A stretch of DNA of 64,000 nucleotides from Butyrivibrio sp. FCS014 (GTDB lineage Bacteria; Bacillota; Clostridia; Lachnospirales; Lachnospiraceae). The stretch lies in the NCBI RefSeq assembly GCF_000526935.1, contig NZ_JAHA01000004.1, forward strand, positions 1 to 64,000. The letters are read 5' to 3'. Shown here one piece after another: positions 28,206 through 35,648 of this stretch. Position 1 is the first letter of the stretch; each line of letters starts with the position of its first letter. The notes under the pieces are model-generated. The model saw only the letters and a program-made list of their open reading frames with translations, was not told the DNA's origin and did no database searches. A program made the translations under genes and the position numbers.

Positions 28206-29435
28206 GTAAATATTACATTAAACCATGAGGAATTGGTAGCATTATTAGGAGGAGACCGAGAAGAAGCGTTCAAGCATCTTGTCGAGAAAATCCTCAATGA
28301 GGCTCTATTAGCGGAATCCACAGCCCAACTGGGAGCTGAAAAGTACGAAAGGTCTGATAACAGGACTGACCAGCGCAACGGTACAAGAGAACGTGAACTA
28401 ACCACCAAGATAGGCACTATCGTCCTGGAAGTACCGCGCCACCGATTATCACCCTTTCACACCACTCTTTTTGAAACATACCAGCGTAGTGAAACAGCCT
28501 TGCTCAATACCATGGCAGAAATGGTCATCATGGGCGTTTCTACGCGTAAGGTGAGTAATGTTATCGAAATGATATGTGGCAAGGAATACTCCAAGTCCAC
28601 TATATCAGAGGTGTGTAAGCGACTTGATCCAGAGATCAAAGAGTTTCAAAACCATGATCTGAGTGTTCATGATTATCCTTTTATCATGGTGGATGCCACA
28701 TATTTTAAAGTACGTGAAAATCATAGGGTTGTTTCAAAAGCTTTATTCATAGCAGTAGGTCTTACAACTGATGGCAAGAAAGAAGTCCTATACTTCAATG
28801 TATATGATGGCGAAACTAACGATACATGGCTTGACTTCTTCAGCCACCTGAAAGCCAATGGTCTTAAGGATCCACTTATGCTCACTTCTGACGCCCATAA
28901 ATCCATTCGATACGCAGCGTTCAAAGTGTTTCCTAATACACCGTGGCAGCGTTGTCAGTTTCACTTCACTAAAAACATCCTTGACGCAGCCCCAAACTCA
29001 CAGAGACCCGGGCTTGAAATAGAGTTAAGGCAAATGTTCCTGGCTAAGACCCTTACTGCTGCAAGAAAAAAGCGCGATGACATCCTGTCAGACTACTCTG
29101 ATGTTGCTCCAAAGGCGATGGAACTGCTTGACAACGGATTTGAAGATGCCATGACGGTATATATGTTGCCAGAGAATACATGGCGCCACCTGCGTACATC
29201 AAACACAATAGAAAGGCTTAATAGAGAGTTAAAACGCCGTTCCGATGTTATACAAATATTTCCGAATGAAGCTTCATTATTACGTCTCATGGGCTCGGTG
29301 CTTATAGACCAGAATGATATCCTACTAATGAAACGTACAAGTTTTGGCCGGAAAGCTTATGAAAGCATATCTAATGAAACCCGTATCAAACTCAAAACCC
29401 TGGCCTTTGAACAGCAAAAGATTATGGCCGCATAA
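28197..29435 (+). CDS. IS256-family (mutator-type) transposase, copy 1
   Basis: 412 aa, full length for IS256. The catalytic triad can be placed in FIMVDATYFKV (Asp), MLTSDAHKSI (Asp) and SNTIERLNRELKRR (Glu), with the family's CQFHF (C-x2-H) between the last two. Ribosome site AAAGGAGGCAAG. The reading frame is intact and the copy at 41024 encodes the same protein, so transposition is likely recent and possibly ongoing. Confidence 0.93.
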   Translation: MAQVNITLNHEELVALLGGDREEAFKHLVEKILNEALLAESTAQLGAEKYERSDNRTDQRNGTRERELTTKIGTIVLEVPRHRLSPFHTTLFETYQRSETALLNTMAEMVIMGVSTRKVSNVIEMICGKEYSKSTISEVCKRLDPEIKEFQNHDLSVHDYPFIMVDATYFKVRENHRVVSKALFIAVGLTTDGKKEVLYFNVYDGETNDTWLDFFSHLKANGLKDPLMLTSDAHKSIRYAAFKVFPNTPWQRCQFHFTKNILDAAPNSQRPGLEIELRQMFLAKTLTAARKKRDDILSDYSDVAPKAMELLDNGFEDAMTVYMLPENTWRHLRTSNTIERLNRELKRRSDVIQIFPNEASLLRLMGSVLIDQNDILLMKRTSFGRKAYESISNETRIKLKTLAFEQQKIMAA

Positions 29436-29477
29436 CAGCTGCTCAAAGATCTGGAGCCCGAGGTAATAAAGTAGCCA

Positions 29478-29494
29478 CCCTGCCAGCGGCAGGG
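29478..29494 (+). terminator. Short hairpin after IS256 transposase
   Basis: CCCTGCC-AGC-GGCAGGG, a perfect 7-bp stem 43 bases after the stop; no strong T run follows. The same sequence is in copy 2 at 42305-42321. Confidence 0.5.
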
Positions 29495-29499
29495 CTTGT

Positions 29500-29620
29500 C
29501 CTTGATGCCCATAAATCAGAATGCTAAGCTGAGAAAACCGATGGTGATGCATATCAGCTGCTCATGAGTCTATCGCCGTCGGTGATTGACATACAGCGTT
29601 CTGATTTATGGGTGTCAAGG
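29500..29620 (+). repeat. Long inverted repeat within IS256 3' region
   Basis: Bases 29500-29525 pair with 29595-29620 over 26 positions; the three non-Watson-Crick positions are G.U wobbles in the plus-strand RNA. A second stem lies inside (ACCGATGGTGAT with ATCGCCGTCGGT). It may block read-through in or out of the element. Copy 2 has the same at 42327-42447. Confidence 0.65.
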
Positions 29621-29683
29621 ATGGCGGACACAGCCACAACATTTATATCAGGAATCAATTTACACCACATATAGGACTTGACC

Positions 29684-29691
29684 CCATCGAC
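29684..29691. repeat. Right 8-bp target duplication, IS256 copy 1
   Basis: Second copy of CCATCGAC. Confidence 0.85.
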
Positions 29692-29832
29692 AGATAGATT
29701 TCCGTTGACTGAAGGCCTTGCATGTACATATTCTGTTGTTTCTGCAGCAGAAACCCTTGCATTTGGAAGAAAACATGCCAGAATAAGAGATAAAAGCAGA
29801 ATAATAGAAGGAATTCCACGTAATCTTTTCAT
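29684..29832 (-). pseudogene. Signal-peptide fragment of the GH5-GT2 gene, cut off by IS
   Basis: Reads MKRLRGIPSIILLLSLILAC and continues with FLPNARVSAAETTEYVHARP then SVNGNLSVDG before hitting the IS. This is a Sec signal peptide with an AxA-like site (VSA-AE) followed by the usual lead-in to a GH5 domain. Its 149 coding bases plus the 3043 bases left of the IS make 3192, a multiple of three, so excision would restore a 1063-aa exported/membrane protein. An upstream in-frame start at 29847 (MRAVAMKRL) is possible. Confidence 0.8.
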
Positions 29833-29969
29833 TGCTACAGCCCTCACGGAATGATCTGCATATTTACGGTTTATTGTATAATTATATCACAAATAAGAAC
29901 GGAATTTTTGTGGCCATTATAACAGGGCCGCTTAATATGGGAATTATTAATAGAAAGAAGGAATTGAAA

Positions 29970-30452
29970 ATGAAAGCATATTTCGCCGGCGGATGTTTTT
30001 GGTGCGTTACACCAATATATAAAATGTATGGAGTTGATAATGTTATCTGCGGATATTCGGGCGGTGATGAGAAAAATCCTGCTTACGAGGATGTAAAAGC
30101 CCAGAAAACAGGCCATAGGGAAACTATTATGCTGGAATATGACCCAAAGAAGGTGTCATATGATAAGCTGCTTGACATATTTTTTGCCAATGTAGATCCC
30201 TTTGATGGGGAAGGACAGTTTATCGATAAGGGATTTTCCTATACTTTGGCAATTTATTACACTACGGAGGAAGAAAAGCTTAAGGCCTACAGCAGGATTA
30301 AAAAACTGGAGGAGGAGACCGGTAAGAAAGTGTACATTGCACTGGAATCCTTCAAGAGCTTCTATGAGGCCGAGGAATATCATCAGGACTATTATCTTAA
30401 AAACCCGGAGGCCTTTGAAAAGGAGCTTGTAGAGTCCGGACGTAAAAAATAA
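29970..30452 (+). CDS. msrA: Peptide methionine-S-sulfoxide reductase
   Basis: 160 aa from the atg at 29970 (GAAAGAAGGAATTG ribosome site). GGCFWC holds the catalytic Cys; the usual following residue is Gly, here Cys (GCFWCV), as in some clostridial MsrA. Other MsrA motifs are GYSGG, YEDVKAQKTGHRETI, DPFDGEGQFIDKGFSYTLAIYY and EEYHQDYYLKNP. It repairs S-epimer methionine sulfoxide in the cytoplasm using thioredoxin. No msrB is fused or adjacent. Confidence 0.9.
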   Translation: MKAYFAGGCFWCVTPIYKMYGVDNVICGYSGGDEKNPAYEDVKAQKTGHRETIMLEYDPKKVSYDKLLDIFFANVDPFDGEGQFIDKGFSYTLAIYYTTEEEKLKAYSRIKKLEEETGKKVYIALESFKSFYEAEEYHQDYYLKNPEAFEKELVESGRKK

Positions 30453-30523
30453 CAATTGATTTTTGTGGAAAATGCCCATGATAATTCAAAGACTATCATA
30501 AAGATTGTTGGTTTTAGCATTGA

Positions 30524-30621
30524 CTCCGATTATTGTGATTTCTATAATTCATACTTGTGCAATTAAATGAATTACTATCTGAATTTGCACAGTGAACTGT
30601 AATTAGCCACAATAATCGGAG
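30524..30621 (+). promoter_or_regulatory. Hairpin able to hide the ribosome site of a 30-aa peptide
   Basis: CTCCGATTATTGTG (30524-30537) and CACAATAATCGGAG (30608-30621) are perfect 14-bp inverted repeats. An inner pair GTGCAATT/AATTTGCAC adds to the stem. The right arm includes CGGAG of the CGGAGG ribosome site placed 10 bases before the peptide's atg. If transcribed as one RNA, the ribosome site would be base-paired. A promoter could instead lie inside the loop, or the repeats could be ends of a tiny transposon-derived element (98 bp). Confidence 0.55.
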
Positions 30622-30631
30622 GTATATAACA

Positions 30632-30724
30632 ATGAACAAGAAGTTTCTTGCAAGAGTTTACAGAGCAGTAATTAATGGCATCATTCGCTATGGCGCAACA
30701 CACAGCGAGTACTGCTACCTTTAA
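30632..30724 (+). CDS. 30-residue basic peptide
   Basis: Short frame MNKKFLARVYRAVINGIIRY + GATHSEYCYL with a strong CGGAGGTATATAAC ribosome site at good spacing. The N-terminal 20 residues form a cationic amphipathic helix (K, K, R, R, R alternating with F, L, V, I). The tail has a single Cys near the end (CYL). It might be a signalling or membrane-active peptide or a leader peptide; no processing or export gene is adjacent. Family not recognised. Confidence 0.5.
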   Translation: MNKKFLARVYRAVINGIIRYGATHSEYCYL

Positions 30725-30833
30725 TTCTTAATTATTTTCAAAATATCTTTTGCCAGATAGCCCCGACCTTCGTATAAATAATCAGAAAAGATGACACGCA
30801 AGTGCGTTTTCAAGCGATTGGAGGTATGGGGCC

Positions 30834-31208
30834 ATGAAAGCAATCTTCGTCAAAGTATTAGTATTAACAGCTCTTTCAGCTATTATTATTTTAGTCTCTT
30901 CTATTCCATCGTTTGCGGCATCAAGTGAAACCATAAGCACAGATCAGCATAGATCGATCATTTCTTATCTGCTTCAGCAGGAAATATCATCTGAGCAGGC
31001 AGTAAAGATTGCATATAATCATGCCGGTGTTGACAGGCAGGATGTTCTTTTCCCACAGGTTGAAGTTCATATAAGCGATGAATATAAAACCTACAGAGTT
31101 AAGTTCTATATTGGATTAACGGAATACACATATGATGTAGACGGTGCAACCGGTAAGATCAATTCCTTTGAAACAGTAGATTACGGTGATCTTTGCAGCG
31201 CAAGATAA
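30834..31208 (+). CDS. Exported PepSY-domain protein
   Basis: 124 aa. The signal peptide KVLVLTALSAIIILVSSIPSF ends AA-S (cleavage near FAA). The mature part has a single PepSY repeat: ISSEQAVKIAYNHAGVDRQDV, VEVHISDEYKTYRVKFYIGLTEYTYDVDGATGKI. PepSY units often inhibit peptidases or sit outside the membrane. Ribosome site GGAGGTATGGGGCC. It lies 109 bases after the 30-aa peptide gene on the same strand. Confidence 0.8.
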   Translation: MKAIFVKVLVLTALSAIIILVSSIPSFAASSETISTDQHRSIISYLLQQEISSEQAVKIAYNHAGVDRQDVLFPQVEVHISDEYKTYRVKFYIGLTEYTYDVDGATGKINSFETVDYGDLCSAR

Positions 31209-31233
31209 ACTCCATACCATAAGAGAATTTTCC

Positions 31234-31273
31234 GGGGCTATTCCTCATTTGTGAAGGGATAGCCCCTTATTTT
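31234..31273 (+). terminator. Terminator after PepSY gene
   Basis: GGGGCTATTCCT pairs with AGGGATAGCCCC around a short loop, followed by TTATTTTA. Confidence 0.75.
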
Positions 31274-31417
31274 ACGGCATCTATCCGGGAGGAAGATGCC
31301 CTTTTTTAGGAATACAGGCCATTATTTTGCCATGTTTTGGTTTGACCATAGCCTCTGCCTGCTTTATAGTCTATATATATTCGATGAGAATATCGCGAAT
31401 AGACAGGAGGACGTGTA

Positions 31418-32371
31418 ATGAAATTACAAAGAGAACACAATTTTAGCGCAGCGAAGTTTGGTAAGACCGCGCTTGCGATCATCGTTGGAATATTCATATT
31501 ATCCACGGTAATGGGTTCGTTTTATAACGTAAGCGAGCAGGAGCAGGCGGTTGTTACTCAGTTTGGCAAAGTGGTGGCCACCAATACAGCCGGCCTCTAC
31601 TTCAAAATCCCTTTTATTCAGAGGGTTCACATGGTAGATATGACCACCCACGGTATCGGAATCGGTTATGTGATTGACAAAAACGGTCAGAACATCACTG
31701 TAGACGATGAAGGCATTATGATCACATCGGACTTCAATTTTGTAGATATTGATTTTTATCTTGAATACAAGGTAAGTGATCCGGTGGCCTACATCTACAA
31801 CACCAACAATCCTGAGAGCGTAATGAAGAACATTGCTCTTGCCAGCATCCGTTCTACCGTTATCAATTATCCGGTTGATGAGGTAATCACTACGGCGAAA
31901 GGCCAGATCCAGTCGGAAGCCAAGGAACGCTTACAGTCAGCACTTCAGGCTGAGAACGTTGGACTTACAGTGGTTAACCTTTCCGTACAGGACGCAGAGC
32001 CCCCGACAGATGAGATCAAGCAGGCTTTCAAAGCTGTTGAGACAGCTAAGCAGGGAAAAGAGACAGCGGTTAACAATGCACGTAAGTACCAAAGTGAGCA
32101 GGTTCCCGCAGCAGAGGCTGAGGCCGACAGGATCGTACAGAACGCTGAGGCTGAAAAAGCAGCAAGAATTGCCGAAGCTGAAGGTCAGGCCGCAAGGTTT
32201 AACAGTATCTTTGAGGAATACAGTAAATATCCTCTGATAACCAAACAGCGTCTTTTCTATGAAGCAATGGAAAATGTGCTTCCTGACGCAAAGGTTATCA
32301 TTACTGACGGAAAAACCCAGCAGATCCTGCCATTGGATTCATTCAGCGGTGACAGCGCATCCGGAAATTGA
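31418..32371 (+). CDS. hflK: SPFH-domain membrane protein, HflK-like
   Basis: 317 aa. One N-terminal membrane helix (about 15-35, KTALAIIVGIFILSTVMGSF), then the band-7/SPFH domain starting NVSEQEQAVVTQFGKVVATN and a helical coiled-coil with Ala/Glu repeats (EAEADRIVQNAEAEKAARIAEA). The pair with an HflC-like gene and a two-protein operon layout is that of HflK-HflC, which form a cage around the FtsH protease. Ribosome site ACAGGAGGACG. Stop is followed within 24 bases by the next gene. Confidence 0.8.
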   Translation: MKLQREHNFSAAKFGKTALAIIVGIFILSTVMGSFYNVSEQEQAVVTQFGKVVATNTAGLYFKIPFIQRVHMVDMTTHGIGIGYVIDKNGQNITVDDEGIMITSDFNFVDIDFYLEYKVSDPVAYIYNTNNPESVMKNIALASIRSTVINYPVDEVITTAKGQIQSEAKERLQSALQAENVGLTVVNLSVQDAEPPTDEIKQAFKAVETAKQGKETAVNNARKYQSEQVPAAEAEADRIVQNAEAEKAARIAEAEGQAARFNSIFEEYSKYPLITKQRLFYEAMENVLPDAKVIITDGKTQQILPLDSFSGDSASGN

Positions 32372-32394
32372 TGAATAAAGTTGAGGGAAAAAAT

Positions 32395-33270
32395 ATGAGA
32401 AAGAAAATCACAAAAACAATTATCGCCATAATAGCGATAGCCATAGTATTGGTACTGGCGGAATCACTATATACGGTTCATCAAAAGGAATATGTAGCGG
32501 TAAGACAGTTCGGTAAGATCGTAAGGATTGAATCAGAGCCCGGACTTAAAGCAATTACACCTTTTGTACAGAGCACACAGCGTATCAGCGCAGCAACAAA
32601 GCTCTATGATATTCCGAAATCTGACGTTATCACCAAGGACAAAAAGTCCATGATCACTGATACATACGTACTTTGGAAGGTCGTTGATCCCACCAAGTAC
32701 ATTCAGACGCTGAATGCACTTGATACCAGGGCTCAGGAACGTATTGAAGCTGCTGTATATAACGCTACAAAAACAGCTATTTCATCCATGTCTCAGGACG
32801 AAGTCATTGAGGCAAGAGGCGAGGCTTTAACAAACATCATCACCCAGGACGCAAACTCAGACATGGGTGGCTATGGAATTGAGATTGTAAAGGCCGAGAT
32901 CAAGGCCCTTGACCTTCCTGATGATAACAGAACAGCCGTGTATGAGCGAATGATTTCCGAAAGAAACAACATTGCAGCATCATATCAGGCAGAGGGTGAA
33001 GCTGAGGCTCAGAAGATCAGGAACGAAACCGATAAAAGGGTATCTATCCTTAAGTCTGAAGCTGAAAAAACTGCAGCTAAGCTAAGCGGTGAAGGTGAAG
33101 CTGAATACATGAAGACTCTTTCTGAGGCTTATAACACAGAGGAAAAGGCAGAATTCTATAACTTCATGAGGTCTTTAGATGCTTTCAAGGAGTCTCTTGG
33201 TCAGGGAGAAAAGACCATTATCCTGGATCAGAACTCAGAGCTTGCCCGGATGTTCTATATGAACAACTAA
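32395..33270 (+). CDS. hflC: SPFH-domain membrane protein, HflC-like
   Basis: 291 aa from the atg at 32395 (TTGAGGGAAAAA ribosome site); an upstream in-frame start would overlap hflK. N-terminal membrane helix TKTIIAIIAIAIVLVLAESL, then SPFH with VHQKEYVAVRQFGKIVRIESEPG and the C-terminal coiled-coil SYQAEGEAEAQKIRNETDKRV, SEAEKTAAKLSGEGEAEYM. It partners the preceding protein. A weak hairpin (ACTTAT/ATAAGT then TTTTA) follows the stop. Confidence 0.8.
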   Translation: MRKKITKTIIAIIAIAIVLVLAESLYTVHQKEYVAVRQFGKIVRIESEPGLKAITPFVQSTQRISAATKLYDIPKSDVITKDKKSMITDTYVLWKVVDPTKYIQTLNALDTRAQERIEAAVYNATKTAISSMSQDEVIEARGEALTNIITQDANSDMGGYGIEIVKAEIKALDLPDDNRTAVYERMISERNNIAASYQAEGEAEAQKIRNETDKRVSILKSEAEKTAAKLSGEGEAEYMKTLSEAYNTEEKAEFYNFMRSLDAFKESLGQGEKTIILDQNSELARMFYMNN

Positions 33271-33369
33271 GCGACTTATCGCTGGTAATAAGTTTTACTT
33301 AATTGCCCTGCATGTAACCAAGTGTAATAATACACCTATCATAAATAAAGGCGATAGGAGGAGAGCATT

Positions 33370-34647
33370 ATGAGTTACAGATTTGAGACACTTCAGTTAC
33401 ATGTAGGGCAGGAGCAGCCGGATCCGGCTACAGATGCAAGAGCGGTACCGATTTATCAGACCACATCATATGTATTCAGGAACAGCCAGCATGCAGCAGA
33501 CAGATTTGGTCTTGCTGATGCGGGAAACATATACGGAAGACTAACGAACTCTACACAGGATGTCCTGGAAAAGAGAGTAGCCGCTCTTGAAGGCGGCAGC
33601 GCAGCACTTGCCCTTGCATCCGGTGCTGCAGCAATCACATATACAATTGAGGCTCTTGCTGCAAATGGCGGTCATATTGTGGCTCAGAAGACTATCTATG
33701 GCGGCAGCTACAATCTGCTGGCTCATACTCTTCCTCAGTTTGGCATAAATACAACATTTGTTGATGCCCACAACCTTCAGGAAGTAGAAGGAGCAATCAC
33801 AGACGACACAAGAGCCATCTATCTTGAGACTCTTGGCAATCCCAACAGTGATATCCCTGATATCGATGCAATCGCAGAGATTGCTCATAAGCACGGACTT
33901 CCGCTGGTAATCGACAATACCTTTGGAACCCCTTATCTTATCAGGCCCATCGAGCACGGTGCTGATATTGTTGTACATTCAGCTACAAAGTTCATCGGTG
34001 GCCATGGAACAACTCTTGGCGGAATCATTGTAGAATCCGGCAAATTCAATTGGAAGGAAAGCGGCAAGTACCCGAACATCGCAGATCCCAACCCCAGCTA
34101 TCATGGTGTTTCTTTCTATGACGCTGTTGGTCCCGCTGCATTTGTTACATACATCAGAGCAATCCTTTTAAGAGATACAGGTGCAACAATTTCTCCTTTC
34201 AACGCATTTCTGCTTCTTCAGGGAGTTGAGACACTTTCCTTAAGACTTGACAGACATGCCGAGAATACTGCAAAGGTTGTGGAATTCCTTAAGAACCATC
34301 CTAAGGTAGAAAAGGTAAATCACCCTTCATTGGAGGATCATCCTGATCATGCCCTTTACACCAAGTATTTCCCTAATGGCGGAGCTTCAATCTTCACATT
34401 TGAGATCAAGGGTGGCAAGGATGCGGCTTGGAAGTTCATTGATAACCTGGAGATTTTCTCTCTGCTTGCAAATGTTGCCGATGTAAAGAGTCTTGTTATT
34501 CATCCTGCATCTACAACTCACTCGCAGCTTAACGATGATGAACTGGCTGATCAGGGTATAACACAGAGCACCATCAGACTTTCCATCGGAACAGAGCATA
34601 TAGACGATATTATCGCAGACCTTGAGAAAGGTTTCGCGGCAGTGTAA
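33370..34647 (+). CDS. metY: O-acetylhomoserine sulfhydrylase (PLP enzyme)
   Basis: 425 aa, typical of MetY-type enzymes rather than the ~380-aa Met[33 protein letters not shown] is the family N-terminus; the PLP-binding Lys is in [17 protein letters not shown]; the C-terminal half has [20 protein letters not shown] and [12 protein letters not shown]. It makes homocysteine from O-acetyl-homoserine and sulfide. Ribosome site ATAGGAGGAGAG. Only 99 bases separate it from hflC and they do not fold into a recognisable SAM riboswitch. Confidence 0.88.
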   Translation: MSYRFETLQLHVGQEQPDPATDARAVPIYQTTSYVFRNSQHAADRFGLADAGNIYGRLTNSTQDVLEKRVAALEGGSAALALASGAAAITYTIEALAANGGHIVAQKTIYGGSYNLLAHTLPQFGINTTFVDAHNLQEVEGAITDDTRAIYLETLGNPNSDIPDIDAIAEIAHKHGLPLVIDNTFGTPYLIRPIEHGADIVVHSATKFIGGHGTTLGGIIVESGKFNWKESGKYPNIADPNPSYHGVSFYDAVGPAAFVTYIRAILLRDTGATISPFNAFLLLQGVETLSLRLDRHAENTAKVVEFLKNHPKVEKVNHPSLEDHPDHALYTKYFPNGGASIFTFEIKGGKDAAWKFIDNLEIFSLLANVADVKSLVIHPASTTHSQLNDDELADQGITQSTIRLSIGTEHIDDIIADLEKGFAAV

Positions 34648-34671
34648 ACTATCCCTTAAGGGGGATATTAT

Positions 34672-35271
34672 ATGAATGCAAAAGAACTGCTGAACATCAT
34701 GCACGTTACGGAAAAGCTCAAGGACACCACCAGACACTGCTATACTTCAAAAGGCAGACACGAGAGTGTGGCAGAGCACAGCTGGCGCATTACGCTTATG
34801 GCATATTTTGTTAAGGAGGAATTTCCCGAAGCGGATATGGACAAGGTCATAAAAATGTGTCTTATCCATGATCTTGGAGAAATATTTACAGGAGATATTC
34901 CTTCCTTTAACAAGACTGAAGCCGATACAAAGCGTGAAGATGAGTTATTGTTTGAATGGGTAGCAACGCTTCCCGAGCCATATGACCGGGAAATGAATGC
35001 TCTTTTGCAGGAAATGAATGCTCTTGAAACTACCGAAGCCAAGATTTACAAGGCCTTGGATAACATGGAGGCTGTTCTGCAGCATAACGAATCAGATATA
35101 GCTACCTGGGAGCCCCATGAATATGAGCTGAATCTCACCTACGGCAACGATAAAGTGGCTTTTTCACCTTTCCTTCAATCGGTTCGGGAAGAGATACGTA
35201 ATGAGACCATTGAGAAGATTAAAAACTGCGCCGAACCCGGAAATGGAGGTGAGAAGCATGATGATAACTGA
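34672..35271 (+). CDS. HD-domain hydrolase (YfbR/HDDC2 type)
   Basis: 199 aa. The HD metal motifs are HESVAEHSWRI, IHDLGEIFTGDI and the downstream DNMEAVLQ. The layout matches YfbR/HDDC2-like 5'-nucleotidases, which remove phosphate from (deoxy)nucleoside monophosphates. Ribosome site AAGGGGGATATT. Its 3' end overlaps the next small gene by 14 bases, so the two are coupled. Confidence 0.8.
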   Translation: MNAKELLNIMHVTEKLKDTTRHCYTSKGRHESVAEHSWRITLMAYFVKEEFPEADMDKVIKMCLIHDLGEIFTGDIPSFNKTEADTKREDELLFEWVATLPEPYDREMNALLQEMNALETTEAKIYKALDNMEAVLQHNESDIATWEPHEYELNLTYGNDKVAFSPFLQSVREEIRNETIEKIKNCAEPGNGGEKHDDN

Positions 35272-35545
35272 AATGCTGGATAAACTCCTTGAAATGGCCA
35301 AAGAGGACAAGGATCTTAAGGAGAAGCTTCTTGGGACAAAAGATTCAGCTAATCCACTGGCAGATTTCTGTAAAATCGCATCAGAGATAGGACTTCCCAT
35401 GTCTGTAATGGATATTGTCAATCAGGGAGAGGAGTTCTATGCCGAGATCAAGCGAAGCACCAACGGAGGCGGAGAAAACTCGCCGGATCTGGATTTTCAG
35501 AATGATGAATATTCTATATTCATGATGAGACTCAAAGACATTTGA
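35258..35545 (+). CDS. Small Nif11-like protein
   Basis: 95 aa from the atg at 35258 (GGAGGTGAGAAGC). The first 50 residues follow the Nif11 pattern: MLDKLLEMAKEDKDLKEKLL then a Pro and Ala-rich helix (ANPLADFCKIASEIGLPMSV). A conserved-looking stretch STNGGGENSP comes next, then an acidic end DLDFQNDEYSIFMMRLKDI. Nif11-type sequences can be leader peptides of modified peptides, but others are stand-alone proteins; here no core peptide or maturase gene is seen. Family call is tentative. Confidence 0.5.
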   Translation: MMITEMLDKLLEMAKEDKDLKEKLLGTKDSANPLADFCKIASEIGLPMSVMDIVNQGEEFYAEIKRSTNGGGENSPDLDFQNDEYSIFMMRLKDI

Positions 35546-35577
35546 ATAAAAGCTATGCGATAAAATGATAAAGAAAG

Positions 35578-35619
35578 GGCGATGCTTTGACGTATGTGCG
35601 ATACGCAAAGGATCGCCCA
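35578..35619 (+). promoter_or_regulatory. Stem-loop ahead of PcfJ-like gene
   Basis: GGGCGATGCTTTGACGTA pairs with TACGCAAAGGATCGCCC with one mismatch and one bulge. It lies between the Nif11-like gene and the likely start of the next gene. It may be a terminator (weak T run AAAAGTTTCTTT follows) or an RNA control element. Confidence 0.55.
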
Positions 35620-35648
35620 AAAGTTTCTTTGTGAGGAACGAACCGACT

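Larger units (their letters stand above)
28077..29683 (+). mobile_element. IS256-family insertion sequence, copy 1 (1607 bp)
   Basis: Boundaries are fixed by comparing the two copies and by the 8-bp duplications outside them. The ends form 28-bp imperfect inverted repeats: CATTATGTCCATATAATGG.. on the left and, read inward, GGTCAAGTCCTATATGTGG.. on the right; the inner 12 bases TGGTGTAAATTG match perfectly. One transposase gene occupies most of it. A 3' non-coding part holds a CCCTGCC/GGCAGGG hairpin and a much longer hairpin (29500-29620). An 8-bp target duplication is normal for IS256. The element interrupts the reverse-strand GH5-GT2 gene. Confidence 0.9.

Noticed and set aside
33271..33369. 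SAM riboswitch before metY
   Set aside because: The gap is only 99 bases and lacks the conserved S-box helices; only a short CCTATC/GATAGG pair around the ribosome site is seen.
35565..35648. Longer PcfJ-like protein starting at 35565
   Set aside because: No ribosome site, and it would run through a strong stem-loop; the atg at 35649 has a better context.
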